A DNA stretch of 64,000 nucleotides from Achromobacter denitrificans NBRC 15125 (GTDB lineage Bacteria > Pseudomonadota > Gammaproteobacteria > Burkholderiales > Burkholderiaceae_B), in the NCBI RefSeq assembly GCF_001571365.1, contig NZ_BCTQ01000009.1, positions 122,330 through 186,329 of the forward strand, written 5' to 3'. Each line of letters starts with the position of its first letter. The stretch's first letter is position 1. Below, one piece after another: positions 1 to 7,888 of this stretch. The notes beneath the pieces are model-generated. The model was given only the letters and a program-made list of their open reading frames with translations. It had not been told where the DNA came from and made no database searches. The translations under genes and the position numbers were made by a program.

Positions 1-1270
1 TGTTGGCCGCCGCGATGCGCAGGATGCCTTCGGCCGCCGCCTCCATGCCCAGCCCGAGCGGCTCGGCCACGCGCTGCTCGATGACCTGGCGAGCCGCCTC
101 GGCATGCACCGGCATGCGGCCGTTCAGCAGGGCCACCGGATTGAGCCGTTGCAGCGCGATCTCGGCATCGGTGATGGTTGGCTCCTGGCCGCCGCGCCCG
201 TAGCCCACCGGGCCCGGCACCGCGCCCGCGCTGTGCGGCCCCACCTTCAGGCCGCCGGCATCGTCCAACCACGCGATGCTGCCGCCCCCCGCGCCGATCA
301 CGTGGATATCCACCATCGGCGTCTTGACGGGATAGCCCGCGACGTGACGATGCGAGGTGAATAACGGACGTCCGTCGCACACCAGCGATACGTCCGTGCT
401 GGTGCCGCCCACGTCGAAGGTCACGAGGTCCGGGCTGCCGATGGCGCGCCCCACCGCCGCGGCGCCCACCACGCCGGCGGCCGGGCCGGACAGGCAGGTG
501 CGCACGGGATACTGGCGCACCGTGGCGATCGACATCAGGCCGCCGTTGGAATGGATGGTGTGCGGCTCGTGGCGAATATCCAGGTCGCGCACGCGCTGCA
601 GGAACCGCTCCAGGTAGCGCGCCATCTTCGGTCCGACCGCCGCGTTCAGCACCGTGGTGGACAGGCGCTCGTACTCGCGGAACTCGGGCAGCACGTCGGA
701 CGACATGCTGATGTAGGCATCCGGCATGACCTCGGCCACGATCTGCGCCGCGCGGCGTTCGTGCGCCGGATTGCGGTAGGCATGCAGGAAGCAGATGGTC
801 ACCGCCTCGATGCCGGCCTGCGCGTACCGGACCGCCGCCTGCCGCACCTGGTCTTCGGCAAGCGGCGTCAGCACCTCGCCCGCCGCATTCACGCGTTCAT
901 CGACTTCGGCGCGGAACTCGCGCGGCACGGCCACCGGCGGCTTGCCCACGCCGTAGTCGTACAGGTGCGGGCGCGTCTGGCGGCCGATTTCCAGCACGTC
1001 GCGAAACCCCCGCGTGGTGATCAGCCCGACCCGCGCGCCCTTGCGCTCGATGATGAGATTGGTGGCCACCGTCGTGCCATGGCCCACGTGCGACACCTGG
1101 GCGGGCGAGATGCCGCGCTCCGCGAGCATCTGGCCGATGCCGGTGGCGATGGCCTCCGAAGGATCGTGCGGCGTGGAGGGCACCTTGTGGAAGTGCACCG
1201 CGCCGGCGTCCTCGTCGATCATCGTGAAGTCGGTAAACGTGCCGCCGACGTCTATCCCTATGCGATACAT
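1..1270 (-). CDS. Hydantoinase/oxoprolinase family protein (HyuA-like), 3' end cut by window
   Basis: Read on the minus strand from the ATG at 1268-1270, the frame stays open to the window edge (more than 420 residues), so the C-terminus is missing. Residues 5-14 read GIDVGGTFTD, the phosphate-binding motif of the ASKHA-type ATPase domain in HyuA and 5-oxoprolinase A subunits; a second motif, FDVGGTSTDV, follows at about residue 300. Family members cleave cyclic amides (hydantoins, 5-oxoproline) or carboxylate ketones with ATP, usually with a HyuB partner, which would lie beyond the left edge. The Bug receptor gene sits 82 bp upstream on the same strand, so the two probably share a transcript. 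The substrate cannot be told from sequence. Confidence 0.88.
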   Translation of the reverse strand, partial: MYRIGIDVGGTFTDFTMIDEDAGAVHFHKVPSTPHDPSEAIATGIGQMLAERGISPAQVSHVGHGTTVATNLIIERKGARVGLITTRGFRDVLEIGRQTRPHLYDYGVGKPPVAVPREFRAEVDERVNAAGEVLTPLAEDQVRQAAVRYAQAGIEAVTICFLHAYRNPAHERRAAQIVAEVMPDAYISMSSDVLPEFREYERLSTTVLNAAVGPKMARYLERFLQRVRDLDIRHEPHTIHSNGGLMSIATVRQYPVRTCLSGPAAGVVGAAAVGRAIGSPDLVTFDVGGTSTDVSLVCDGRPLFTSHRHVAGYPVKTPMVDIHVIGAGGGSIAWLDDAGGLKVGPHSAGAVPGPVGYGRGGQEPTITDAEIALQRLNPVALLNGRMPVHAEAARQVIEQRVAEPLGLGMEAAAEGILRIAAAN

Positions 1271-1352
1271 GTTCTCGTTCCAGATAAAGTCTTGCCGGGC
1301 CGCCAGGCCCGGCCTCGCGGAAAAAAATGCGCGAAAGAGGGAAAAGAGGGGA

Positions 1353-2333
1353 TCAGTCCAGCTGGATGCCGGCCTGCTTGACCACCTTGCACCACTTGCT
1401 GATTTCGTCCTTGATCATGGTGCCGAACGCCGGCCCCGATACATCGGACACCTGCGCGCCCTGCTGCTCCAGGTAAGTCTTCATGGCGGGCGCGTGCAAG
1501 GTCTGCACCAGGCCGTCGGTGAGCTTCTGCCGCAGCGGCTCGGGCATGTTGGCGGGCGCCAGCATGCCGAACCACACCATGGCCTCGTAGCCGGGATAGC
1601 CGGCTTCCGCCACGGTGGGCACGTCCGGCAGCATCGCCGAGCGTTGCGGCGAGGTCACCGCCAGCGCCTTGATCTTGCCGTCCTTGATGTAGGGGTAGGA
1701 CGTCATCACCACATCCATCATCATGTTGATCTGCCCGCCCACCAGGTCGATCAGGGCCGGGCCGGATCCGCGGTAGGGCACGTGCACGATGGACACGCCC
1801 GCCGTGGTCTTGAACAGCTCCGCGGCAAGGTGGTTGGACGTGCCCTGGCCATTGGAGGCGAAGGAGTATTTCTCCGGCTCCTTTTTCAAGAGGGCCACGA
1901 AGTCCTTCAGGTTGTCGGCGGGCACCGACTTGTTCACCGACATCACGTTGGGAATCGTGGCCACGACGGTCAGCGGCGTGAAGTCCTTGACGGCGTCGTA
2001 GGGCAGCTTGGAATAGACGCAGGGCGCGCTGCCGTGCGTGCTGACCGATCCCATCAGGATGGTGTAGCCGTCGGCCGGCTGGCGCGCCACGTATTCCGTG
2101 CCCACGGTGCCGCCGGCGCCCGGCCGGTTCTCCACGATAACGTTGGCGGACAGGCGCTGGCCCAGTCCTTCCGCCACCTTGCGCGCGATCAGGTCGGTAG
2201 ACCCGCCCGCGGCGAACGGCACCACGATGCGGATCACTTTGTCCGGCCAGGCGGCGCTGGCCGAGCCGGCCGCCGCGAATAGCGCGGCCCCGGCGGCAAT
2301 ACGACAGCAACTGCGTAATAGCCCTTCGTTCAT
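1353..2333 (-). CDS. Bug-family (TctC-like) periplasmic solute-binding receptor
   Basis: The protein has 326 residues. A signal peptide covers about residues 1-27, with a likely cleavage after Ala-Ser-Ala, and the mature protein opens AWPDKVIRIVVPFAAGG, a classic Bug-family start. These receptors bind carboxylates or other small organic solutes in the periplasm and normally serve a TctAB-type membrane pair. No tctA or tctB lies nearby, so this is one of the orphan Bug receptors typical of Bordetella and relatives. It is divergent from the LysR gene at 2529 and upstream of the HyuA-like gene, so the likely unit is LysR-controlled bug-hyuA. Ligand unknown. Confidence 0.9.
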   Translation of the reverse strand: MNEGLLRSCCRIAAGAALFAAAGSASAAWPDKVIRIVVPFAAGGSTDLIARKVAEGLGQRLSANVIVENRPGAGGTVGTEYVARQPADGYTILMGSVSTHGSAPCVYSKLPYDAVKDFTPLTVVATIPNVMSVNKSVPADNLKDFVALLKKEPEKYSFASNGQGTSNHLAAELFKTTAGVSIVHVPYRGSGPALIDLVGGQINMMMDVVMTSYPYIKDGKIKALAVTSPQRSAMLPDVPTVAEAGYPGYEAMVWFGMLAPANMPEPLRQKLTDGLVQTLHAPAMKTYLEQQGAQVSDVSGPAFGTMIKDEISKWCKVVKQAGIQLD

Positions 2334-2490
2334 GGCTTGGTTTCCCCTTGTTGATAGAACTTCCTCAAGGCCGGATCATGCGTGTCCGGCGTTGGGCACG
2401 GCGTCTGGGGCAATGCCCCGCCCGGCCCTCGTTCGCTGCAACAACAAGGCCATGCTAGGCCTGCGGATTCGATGGCAGCAGTCCTGCAGG

Positions 2491-2506
2491 TTTATATTTG
2501 TATAAA
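2491..2506. promoter_or_regulatory. Candidate LysR operator between divergent bug and lysR genes
   Basis: TTTATA (2491-2496) and TATAAA (2501-2506) form perfect 6-bp inverted arms around a 4-bp centre. The pair lies in an AT-rich patch of an otherwise GC-rich 195-bp divergent intergenic region, 23 bp before the GTG start of the LysR gene. LysR regulators usually bind short AT-rich palindromes in such a place, so autoregulation plus control of the bug gene is plausible. The arms also resemble promoter -10 elements, an alternative reading. Confidence 0.4.
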
Positions 2507-2528
2507 TGCCATTTATAAGGGCGTGCCC

Positions 2529-3425
2529 GTGAAGAATCCGGACCTGAACCTGCTTCAGCATTTCGATGCGCTGATGGCCTGCCGCAACGTGTCGCGCGCG
2601 GCGGAACTGCTCGACATCAGCCAGCCCGCGATGAGCGCGGCCATGAACCGGCTGCGCCAATTGTTCGGCGACCCCTTGCTGGTGCGCGAGGGCGGCGCCT
2701 GGCAACCCACCCTGCGGGCGCTGGAACTGCACCAGAACTTCAAGCCCCTGCTGGAGAGCTGGCACCGCGCCACGCGCACGCGCGAAGCGTTCGATCCGGC
2801 GCACTCATCGCGCACGCTGTCGTTCTACGCCACCGACTACGTGCAGTACACCCTGCTGCCCAAGCTGATTCCCCGGCTGGCCGTGGACGCGCCGCATTTC
2901 CAGTTGCAGATCGTGCCCGCGCGGCCGCAGCACGGCCTGAGCATGCTGGATACGAACCACGTGGAATTGATCGCGGGCTACTTTCCCGATCCCGCGCCGG
3001 ACTTGCGCACGCGCTTCCTGTACCAGGAGCCCGCGGTATGCATCGTGCGCGAAGGACATCCCTGTCTGCGCAAGCGCTGGAACCTGGACGCCTACCTGAG
3101 CTACGGGCACCTGGACCTGGCCGCGCACACGCGCTACTTCAGCACCGCGATCGACCGCATCCTCATGGGCCACAACCGCAGCCGCAAGATCGTGGCCACG
3201 CTGTCCAGCTACCTGGTGTGCCCGTTCATCGTGGAGGGGTCGGACCTGATCGCGACCATGCCCGTCAGTATCGCCCGCGCCATGGCCGGCAGCGCCCGCA
3301 TCGTCACGCAGAAGGTGCCGCTGACGCTGCCGCCCATCGCCGTGTCGCTCTACTGGCACGAGCGCTACCAGGACGATCCCGCGCACGCCTGGCTGCGGCA
3401 GTACCTGGCCGGCGTGCTCGGCTAG
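2529..3425 (+). CDS. LysR family transcriptional regulator
   Basis: The protein has 298 residues from the GTG at 2529. That start was chosen because it begins MKNPDLNLLQHFDAL, the normal start of a LysR helix-turn-helix domain; the open frame upstream lacks family-like sequence. Residues about 20-65 hold the winged helix (NVSRAAELLDISQPAMSAAM), and the rest is the effector-binding fold. The N-terminal DLNLL opening suggests the NodD/SyrM-like branch of LysR proteins. It is divergent from the Bug receptor gene and probably regulates it, responding to the receptor's ligand or a metabolite of it. It ends 8 bp before the convergent AraC-type gene. Confidence 0.9.
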   Translation: MKNPDLNLLQHFDALMACRNVSRAAELLDISQPAMSAAMNRLRQLFGDPLLVREGGAWQPTLRALELHQNFKPLLESWHRATRTREAFDPAHSSRTLSFYATDYVQYTLLPKLIPRLAVDAPHFQLQIVPARPQHGLSMLDTNHVELIAGYFPDPAPDLRTRFLYQEPAVCIVREGHPCLRKRWNLDAYLSYGHLDLAAHTRYFSTAIDRILMGHNRSRKIVATLSSYLVCPFIVEGSDLIATMPVSIARAMAGSARIVTQKVPLTLPPIAVSLYWHERYQDDPAHAWLRQYLAGVLG

Positions 3426-3433
3426 ATGCGCGC

Positions 3434-4267
3434 CTACTTCAGCGGCAGATGGATGCGGGTCAGCAGCTGCGCGGGCGGCGTGCTGCGCGGATCGTTCATG
3501 TATTGCTCGAACATCGGGAAGTCGGCAGGCACCATGCCGCTGCCCGGCAGCCATTCCGAGAACATCCAGTTGTAGGCCTTGCCCATTTCGCTGTACGGGC
3601 CCGTATAGGCCAGCACGGCGCAGCGGCCCTCGGGGATCTCGAAGCGCTCCAGCCCGTCGCCCGGCACCGCGTCGGGCGGGATCGACACTCCGGCCAGCGA
3701 GCGCAGGTCCTTGACGGGCACCTGTTCCGGATCGTCGAAATACACGCCATAGCCGCAGGTCTCGCGCGTGGCCAGGCCACGGCTGCCCGCCAGCATGAAG
3801 ACGCGGTCGAACACGGGCCCGATGTCCAGGTAGCTGCCGCGGTGAGGCAGGGCGGCCAGAATGACGCCGGGGAAATTCTCGATGCTGATGGGATACATGC
3901 CGAGCTCCTGAGGATCGAAGGGACGGGAGCGGGCGGCGCGATAGCGCCCCGGCGGAATGCCGAAGGCCGCGCCGAATGCCCGGTTGAACGCCGCGTCCGA
4001 CTCGTAGCCGGCACGCTGCGCCACCTCTCGCAATGAAGCCTGCGACCCCGCCAGCGCCGCCGCCGCGCGATGCATGCGGATGCGCTGCACCGTCGCGTTC
4101 ACCGTTTCCCCCATCATGGCCCGATAGACCCGATGGAAGTGGTAGGGCGACAGGCAAGCCAGGTCCGCCAGCAGATACAGGTCGGGATCGGCGTCGGGAT
4201 GGCTTGCCAGCCAGCGCAGGACGGGATCCAGGCGCCGGGCGTATTGGGTCAGGGTTCCTGGCTTCAT
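3434..4267 (-). CDS. AraC family regulator with GyrI-like effector domain
   Basis: The protein has 277 residues. The ATG at 4265-4267 was chosen because it is preceded by AAGGAG at good spacing; an upstream in-frame extension is low-complexity. Residues about 10-110 hold two AraC helix-turn-helix motifs (LADLACLSPYHFHRVYRAMM and LREVAQRAGYESDAAFNRAF). Residues about 120-275 are a GyrI-like small-molecule-binding domain. This Rob/SoxS-like arrangement is typical of regulators that sense hydrophobic or cationic compounds. It is convergent with the LysR gene and 79 bp downstream of the GhrA-like gene, so its target cannot be inferred from position. Confidence 0.88.
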   Translation of the reverse strand: MKPGTLTQYARRLDPVLRWLASHPDADPDLYLLADLACLSPYHFHRVYRAMMGETVNATVQRIRMHRAAAALAGSQASLREVAQRAGYESDAAFNRAFGAAFGIPPGRYRAARSRPFDPQELGMYPISIENFPGVILAALPHRGSYLDIGPVFDRVFMLAGSRGLATRETCGYGVYFDDPEQVPVKDLRSLAGVSIPPDAVPGDGLERFEIPEGRCAVLAYTGPYSEMGKAYNWMFSEWLPGSGMVPADFPMFEQYMNDPRSTPPAQLLTRIHLPLK

Positions 4268-4346
4268 GCGAGCTCCTTGGAGGGCAATGTAGCGAAGGGC
4301 CGTTTGCAGATTTTGCGGTTTCCTCGCGGGCCGCGACGCGCTGGCG

Positions 4347-5282
4347 TCAGTAGCCGCGCCGCGCGTCGTAGACGTTGGGCAAGGCATCGCCGCGCTCGTT
4401 GGCGGCGATCAGGAAGGCCGTGTGGCGCGCGCGCTCCTTGCGGTCCGGAATGGCGGCGCAATGCGGCGTGACGATGATGCCGGGGTGCGACCACAGCGCG
4501 GATTCCGGCGGCAGCGGTTCGTCGTCGAACACGTCCAGCACGGCCTGGCTCAACTGGCCGCTGTCCAGGGCCGCGACGACATCCGCCTCCACCATGTGCG
4601 AGCCGCGCCCCGCGTTGATCAGACACGCGCCGCGCGGCAGCCCCGCGAGCGTCGCGGCGTTCAGGATGCCGCGCGTGGCGTCGGTGGCGGGCAGCAGGCA
4701 GACGAGGATGTCCGTCGCCGCCAGGAACGCGCCGAACTGCTCCTGGCCGGCGTAGGTCGGCAGGCCTTCCAGCCGGCTGGCCCCGCGCGACCAGCCGCTG
4801 ACCTGGAAGCCCACGCGCGACAGCAGCTGCGCCGAGGCCACGCCCAGCAGGCCCAGTCCCATGACGCCCACGCGCAGGTCGGCGGCGACGCGCACCGAAT
4901 CGAAATACTCCCAGTGGCGGCGCGCCTGGTTATCCACAGCCCGCTTGATGTCGCGGGTCAGCATCAACGCCGACGTGAGCACGAATTCGGCCATTTCCGT
5001 CCGGGTGCGATCGGTCATCATGCGGGCGATGGGCACGTGGCGCGGCCACTGCGGGTCGGCCAGGATATGGTCGACGCCGGCGCCGGCGCTGATGATCAGT
5101 TTCAGGTTCGGGAAGGTGGCCAGCCGGCCGGGATCGGGCTCCCAGACCAGGGCGTAGTCGATGCTGGCCGGGTCGACCGGTTCGTGCCAGCCCACCACCT
5201 CCAGCCCGGGCGCGCAGGCCTGGAAATTCGAGCGCCAGTCGTCGATGGCCTGGGGGCCGCCGGAATTGATGATGAGCCGCAT
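4347..5282 (-). CDS. D-2-hydroxyacid dehydrogenase, glyoxylate/hydroxypyruvate reductase A type
   Basis: The protein has 311 residues, the usual length for GhrA. It would reduce glyoxylate or hydroxypyruvate, or related 2-oxoacids, with NAD(P)H in the cytoplasm. The N-terminal half has the substrate-domain sequence LKLIISAGAGVDHI. A Rossmann dinucleotide-binding motif, GVMGLGLLG, lies at about residue 140, and the late catalytic His region is near SHPGIIVTPHCAA. Its neighbours upstream are a lone solute-binding protein and an LldD-like 2-hydroxyacid oxidase on the same strand, which suggests 2-hydroxyacid metabolism. A perfect DnaA-box 9-mer lies inside the gene (4930-4938), encoding Val-Asp-Asn. 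Confidence 0.9.
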   Translation of the reverse strand: MRLIINSGGPQAIDDWRSNFQACAPGLEVVGWHEPVDPASIDYALVWEPDPGRLATFPNLKLIISAGAGVDHILADPQWPRHVPIARMMTDRTRTEMAEFVLTSALMLTRDIKRAVDNQARRHWEYFDSVRVAADLRVGVMGLGLLGVASAQLLSRVGFQVSGWSRGASRLEGLPTYAGQEQFGAFLAATDILVCLLPATDATRGILNAATLAGLPRGACLINAGRGSHMVEADVVAALDSGQLSQAVLDVFDDEPLPPESALWSHPGIIVTPHCAAIPDRKERARHTAFLIAANERGDALPNVYDARRGY

Positions 5283-5318
5283 CTTGGTCCTTAGGAGAGC
5301 GCGGCGCGCGCCCGCGGT

Positions 5319-5327
5319 TTATCCACA
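5319..5327 (+). other. Perfect DnaA-box 9-mer (intergenic)
   Basis: TTATCCACA lies in the 67-bp gap between the GhrA-like gene and the upstream binding-protein gene, 37 bp before the GhrA-like start. It is one of fourteen perfect copies in this window; whether DnaA binds here is inference. Confidence 0.5.
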
Positions 5328-5349
5328 GGCGGGGCGGCGCGCGTCGGGT

Positions 5350-6423
5350 TCAACGCGAAATCATGCGGTTCCAGCGGGCGTTGAACGCCGGCCGCGCCGC
5401 ATTGATCTGGTCCCAGTCCAGGATCTTAGCGTTCGCCATATAGCCTTGGAAGCGCTTGAGCGCTTCGGCGTTGTCGGCGGGCGCCTGCACGTTCTTGTTG
5501 GACGGGAAGTTCCCCGCCCACTCCAGCGCCTTGGCCTGGGCCTGGGCCGACAACAGGTACAGCGCCAGCTTCTGCGACAGTTCCGGCTCGCTGTTCCTGG
5601 CGACGACGCATTCCCCCACCATCAGGATCACCGCGCCTTCCTTGGGATGCGCGTACTCCACCGGGATGCCGCGCCGTTTCAGGCGGGCGATGGCGGTCGG
5701 CGTCAGCGGGAAGAGCGCGGCCTCGTCGGACTGGATCATGTTCGCCAGCGGCTCCGAGTTGGGAATGTATTCCCGCACGTTGGGGCCGACGGAGGCCGGC
5801 CACTGCCTGAAGCCCGGCTCGAAATTCCGGTCGTCGCCCCCCTGGATGCGGTTGAACATCAGGAAGGCGTGCAGGCCGAAGGTGCTGCCCGAGGCCGACT
5901 GGAACACGACCTTGCCCCGGTACTTCGGATCGGCCAGGTCCATCCAGGACGCGGGCGCAGCCCAGCCGCGGTCGGCGAATACGCGGGTGTTGTAGCCCAG
6001 GCCCGTCATCCCGACGTCGATGCCGGCGGCCATGCGGCCCTTCATCAGCGCGGTGGGATACAGCTCCTTGAGCACCGGATCCTCGTTGAGCGGTTCGCAC
6101 AGGCCCATGGAGATCGCGCGCGCCATGACGCCATCGTCCAGGAACATGAGGTGCATCTCGGGCGCATCCTTGCGCGCCTGAGCCCGGGCCAGCACGTCGG
6201 TCGACGTGCCCGGCATGACGACGATCTTCACGTCGTTGGCGCGTTCGAATTCCGGAAACACGTGCTGCGCGAACGCCCGTTCCATGTCGCCGCCGTTCAT
6301 GCCGACGTACAGCGTCTTCTGCTGCGCCAGGGCGCCCGTCGACAGCAGCGCGGCAATCGCCGCCGCCAGCAACCGCCTCCCCGTGGCCCGCCGGCACGCG
6401 GCGCCCTGTTTCTTGTCCGTCAT
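5350..6423 (-). CDS. ABC transporter substrate-binding protein (spermidine/putrescine/iron type)
   Basis: The protein has 357 residues from the ATG at 6421-6423. A twin-basic N-terminus (RRATGRRLLAAAIAALLSTGALAQ starts near residue 11) gives a clear signal peptide ending at about residue 35. The body matches family-1 extracellular solute-binding proteins of the PotD/FbpA group, with LYVGMNGGDMERAF at the start of the mature chain. No permease or ATPase gene adjoins it, so it must work with components encoded elsewhere or act as a sensor. It lies between two 2-hydroxyacid enzyme genes on the same strand. The ligand is not predictable. Confidence 0.85.
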   Translation of the reverse strand: MTDKKQGAACRRATGRRLLAAAIAALLSTGALAQQKTLYVGMNGGDMERAFAQHVFPEFERANDVKIVVMPGTSTDVLARAQARKDAPEMHLMFLDDGVMARAISMGLCEPLNEDPVLKELYPTALMKGRMAAGIDVGMTGLGYNTRVFADRGWAAPASWMDLADPKYRGKVVFQSASGSTFGLHAFLMFNRIQGGDDRNFEPGFRQWPASVGPNVREYIPNSEPLANMIQSDEAALFPLTPTAIARLKRRGIPVEYAHPKEGAVILMVGECVVARNSEPELSQKLALYLLSAQAQAKALEWAGNFPSNKNVQAPADNAEALKRFQGYMANAKILDWDQINAARPAFNARWNRMISR

Positions 6424-6463
6424 GGTGACTCCAGCGTTTGAGCCGCTCCAGGCGCGAAGAACC

Positions 6464-6500
6464 AAAAAAAAGCCCGGACACGCATCGAACGTCCAGGCTT
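6464..6500 (-). terminator. Rho-independent terminator downstream of lldD-like gene
   Basis: On the minus strand, an 8-bp stem (arms 6491-6498 and 6472-6479, one mismatch) is followed by an uninterrupted T-run that reads as A at 6464-6471. It lies just beyond the stop of the oxidase gene, so the oxidase and the downstream binding-protein gene are probably separate transcripts. Confidence 0.8.
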
Positions 6501-6520
6501 GCTCATCGGCCCCGGCCGAT

Positions 6521-7684
6521 TCAGGTCGGGTAGGTTCCCGGCAACAGGATGCTGCGGTCGCCGGGCTGGATCGAACGCCGGCCGCACAGCGCCATGGTCG
6601 TGTCCATTTCCTTGTACAGGATCTCCAGCGCGCGGGTCACGCCGGCCTGGCCGTAGGCGCCCAGGCCGTACAGGAAGGCGCGCCCGATCATGGTGCCGCG
6701 CGCGCCCAGCGCCACGGCCTTGAGGATGTCCTGGCCCGAACGGATGCCGCCATCCATCCAGACCTCGATCTTCGAGCCTACGGCGTCGGCGATCGCCGGC
6801 AGGGCGGCGATGGACGACATGGCGCCGTCCAGCTGGCGCCCGCCGTGGTTGCTGACGATGAGCGCATCGGCGCCGCTGTCGGCGGCCAGCTGCGCGTCCT
6901 CGACGTCGAGGATGCCCTTGATGATCAGCTTGCCGCCCCAGCGCTGCTTGATCCACTGGACGTCATCCCAGCTCAGGCGCGGATCGAACTGCTCGGCCGT
7001 CCAGGAGGACAGCGACGACAGGTCGCTCACGCCCTTGGCGTGCCCGACGATATTGCCGAAGGTGCGGCGCTTGGTGCCCAGCATGCCCATGCACCAGCGC
7101 GGCTTGGTCGCCAGGTTGATGAGGTTGCGCAGGGTGGGCTTGGGCGGCGTCGACAGGCCGTTCTTGATGTCCTTGTGGCGCTGGCCCAGGATCTGCAGGT
7201 CCAGCGTGAGCACCAGCGCCGAGCAGCCGGCGGCCTTGGCCCGGTCGATGAGGTTGCCCACGAATTCGCGGTCGCGCATTACATAGAGCTGGAACCAGAA
7301 CGGCCGGCGGGTCGCCGCCGCCACGTCTTCGAGCGAGCAGATGCTCATGGTGGACAGCGTGAAGGGCACGCCGAAATCCGCCGCCGCCTTGGCCGCCAGG
7401 ATTTCCCCGTCGGCATGCTGCATACCGGTCAGGCCCGTGGGCGAAATCGCCAGCGGCATGATCACATCCTGGCCCACCAGCGTGGTGCGCAGTGACCGGC
7501 CTTCCATGTTCACCGCCACGCGCTGGCGCAGCTTGATCTTCTGGAAGTCGCTTTCATTGGCGCGATACGTGCCTTCGGTCCAGGCGCCGGAATCCGCATA
7601 GTCGTAGAACATGCGCGGCACGCGTTTCTGCGCGACGGCGCGCAAATCTTCGATGCAGGTGATCGTAGAAAGGTTAGCGGTCAT
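6521..7684 (-). CDS. FMN-dependent alpha-hydroxy-acid oxidase/dehydrogenase (LldD-like)
   Basis: The protein has 387 residues, the usual length for L-lactate dehydrogenase (cytochrome) and glycolate/mandelate oxidases. It would oxidise an L-2-hydroxyacid to the 2-oxoacid using FMN in a TIM barrel. Visible family landmarks are the N-terminal YDYADSGAW stretch, the PTGLTGMQHADGE flavin loop, LTLDLQILGQR, the catalytic-histidine motif SNHGGRQLD near residue 283, and the flavin phosphate-binding DGGIRSGQD. The ATG at 7682-7684 gives a natural family start. Whether the substrate is lactate, glycolate or mandelate cannot be told. It has its own terminator. Confidence 0.9.
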   Translation of the reverse strand: MTANLSTITCIEDLRAVAQKRVPRMFYDYADSGAWTEGTYRANESDFQKIKLRQRVAVNMEGRSLRTTLVGQDVIMPLAISPTGLTGMQHADGEILAAKAAADFGVPFTLSTMSICSLEDVAAATRRPFWFQLYVMRDREFVGNLIDRAKAAGCSALVLTLDLQILGQRHKDIKNGLSTPPKPTLRNLINLATKPRWCMGMLGTKRRTFGNIVGHAKGVSDLSSLSSWTAEQFDPRLSWDDVQWIKQRWGGKLIIKGILDVEDAQLAADSGADALIVSNHGGRQLDGAMSSIAALPAIADAVGSKIEVWMDGGIRSGQDILKAVALGARGTMIGRAFLYGLGAYGQAGVTRALEILYKEMDTTMALCGRRSIQPGDRSILLPGTYPT

Positions 7685-7764
7685 GGAGTGTCTATGGAGT
7701 GGTGAGGGGCGCCAGCTGCGACGCTTTATTTTTAGATACCCGGGCCGCCGGCTGCGGGCGGCCC

Positions 7765-7847
7765 GGGCGGCGCCGCCGGGCTCACGAACCCCGCGGCGCC
7801 GCCCAGTATACGCGCCGAGGCCGGCAAGCGTCGCTTGCCGGCCTCGG
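7765..7847. repeat. Two strong tandem hairpins between phyH-like and lldD-like genes
   Basis: The first hairpin has 12-bp perfect arms (7765-7776 and 7793-7804), extendable inward by three G:C pairs. The second has 16-bp perfect arms (7815-7830 and 7832-7847) around a single T at 7831, forming a 33-bp near-perfect palindrome. They lie downstream of the phyH-like stop codon. Neither is followed by a T-run on either strand, so they are not classical intrinsic terminators. They could stabilise a 3' end, help Rho-dependent stopping, or be copies of a dispersed palindrome. Confidence 0.7.
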
Positions 7848-7888
7848 TCGCCCCCCTGTCGCGGGAGCTCTTCCGGCCCCCGCGCCCC

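Noticed and set aside
1258..2310. A 350-codon minus-strand frame overlapping the Bug receptor gene in another frame
   Set aside because: The receptor frame has a signal peptide and family motifs; the other is Arg/Gly-rich with none.
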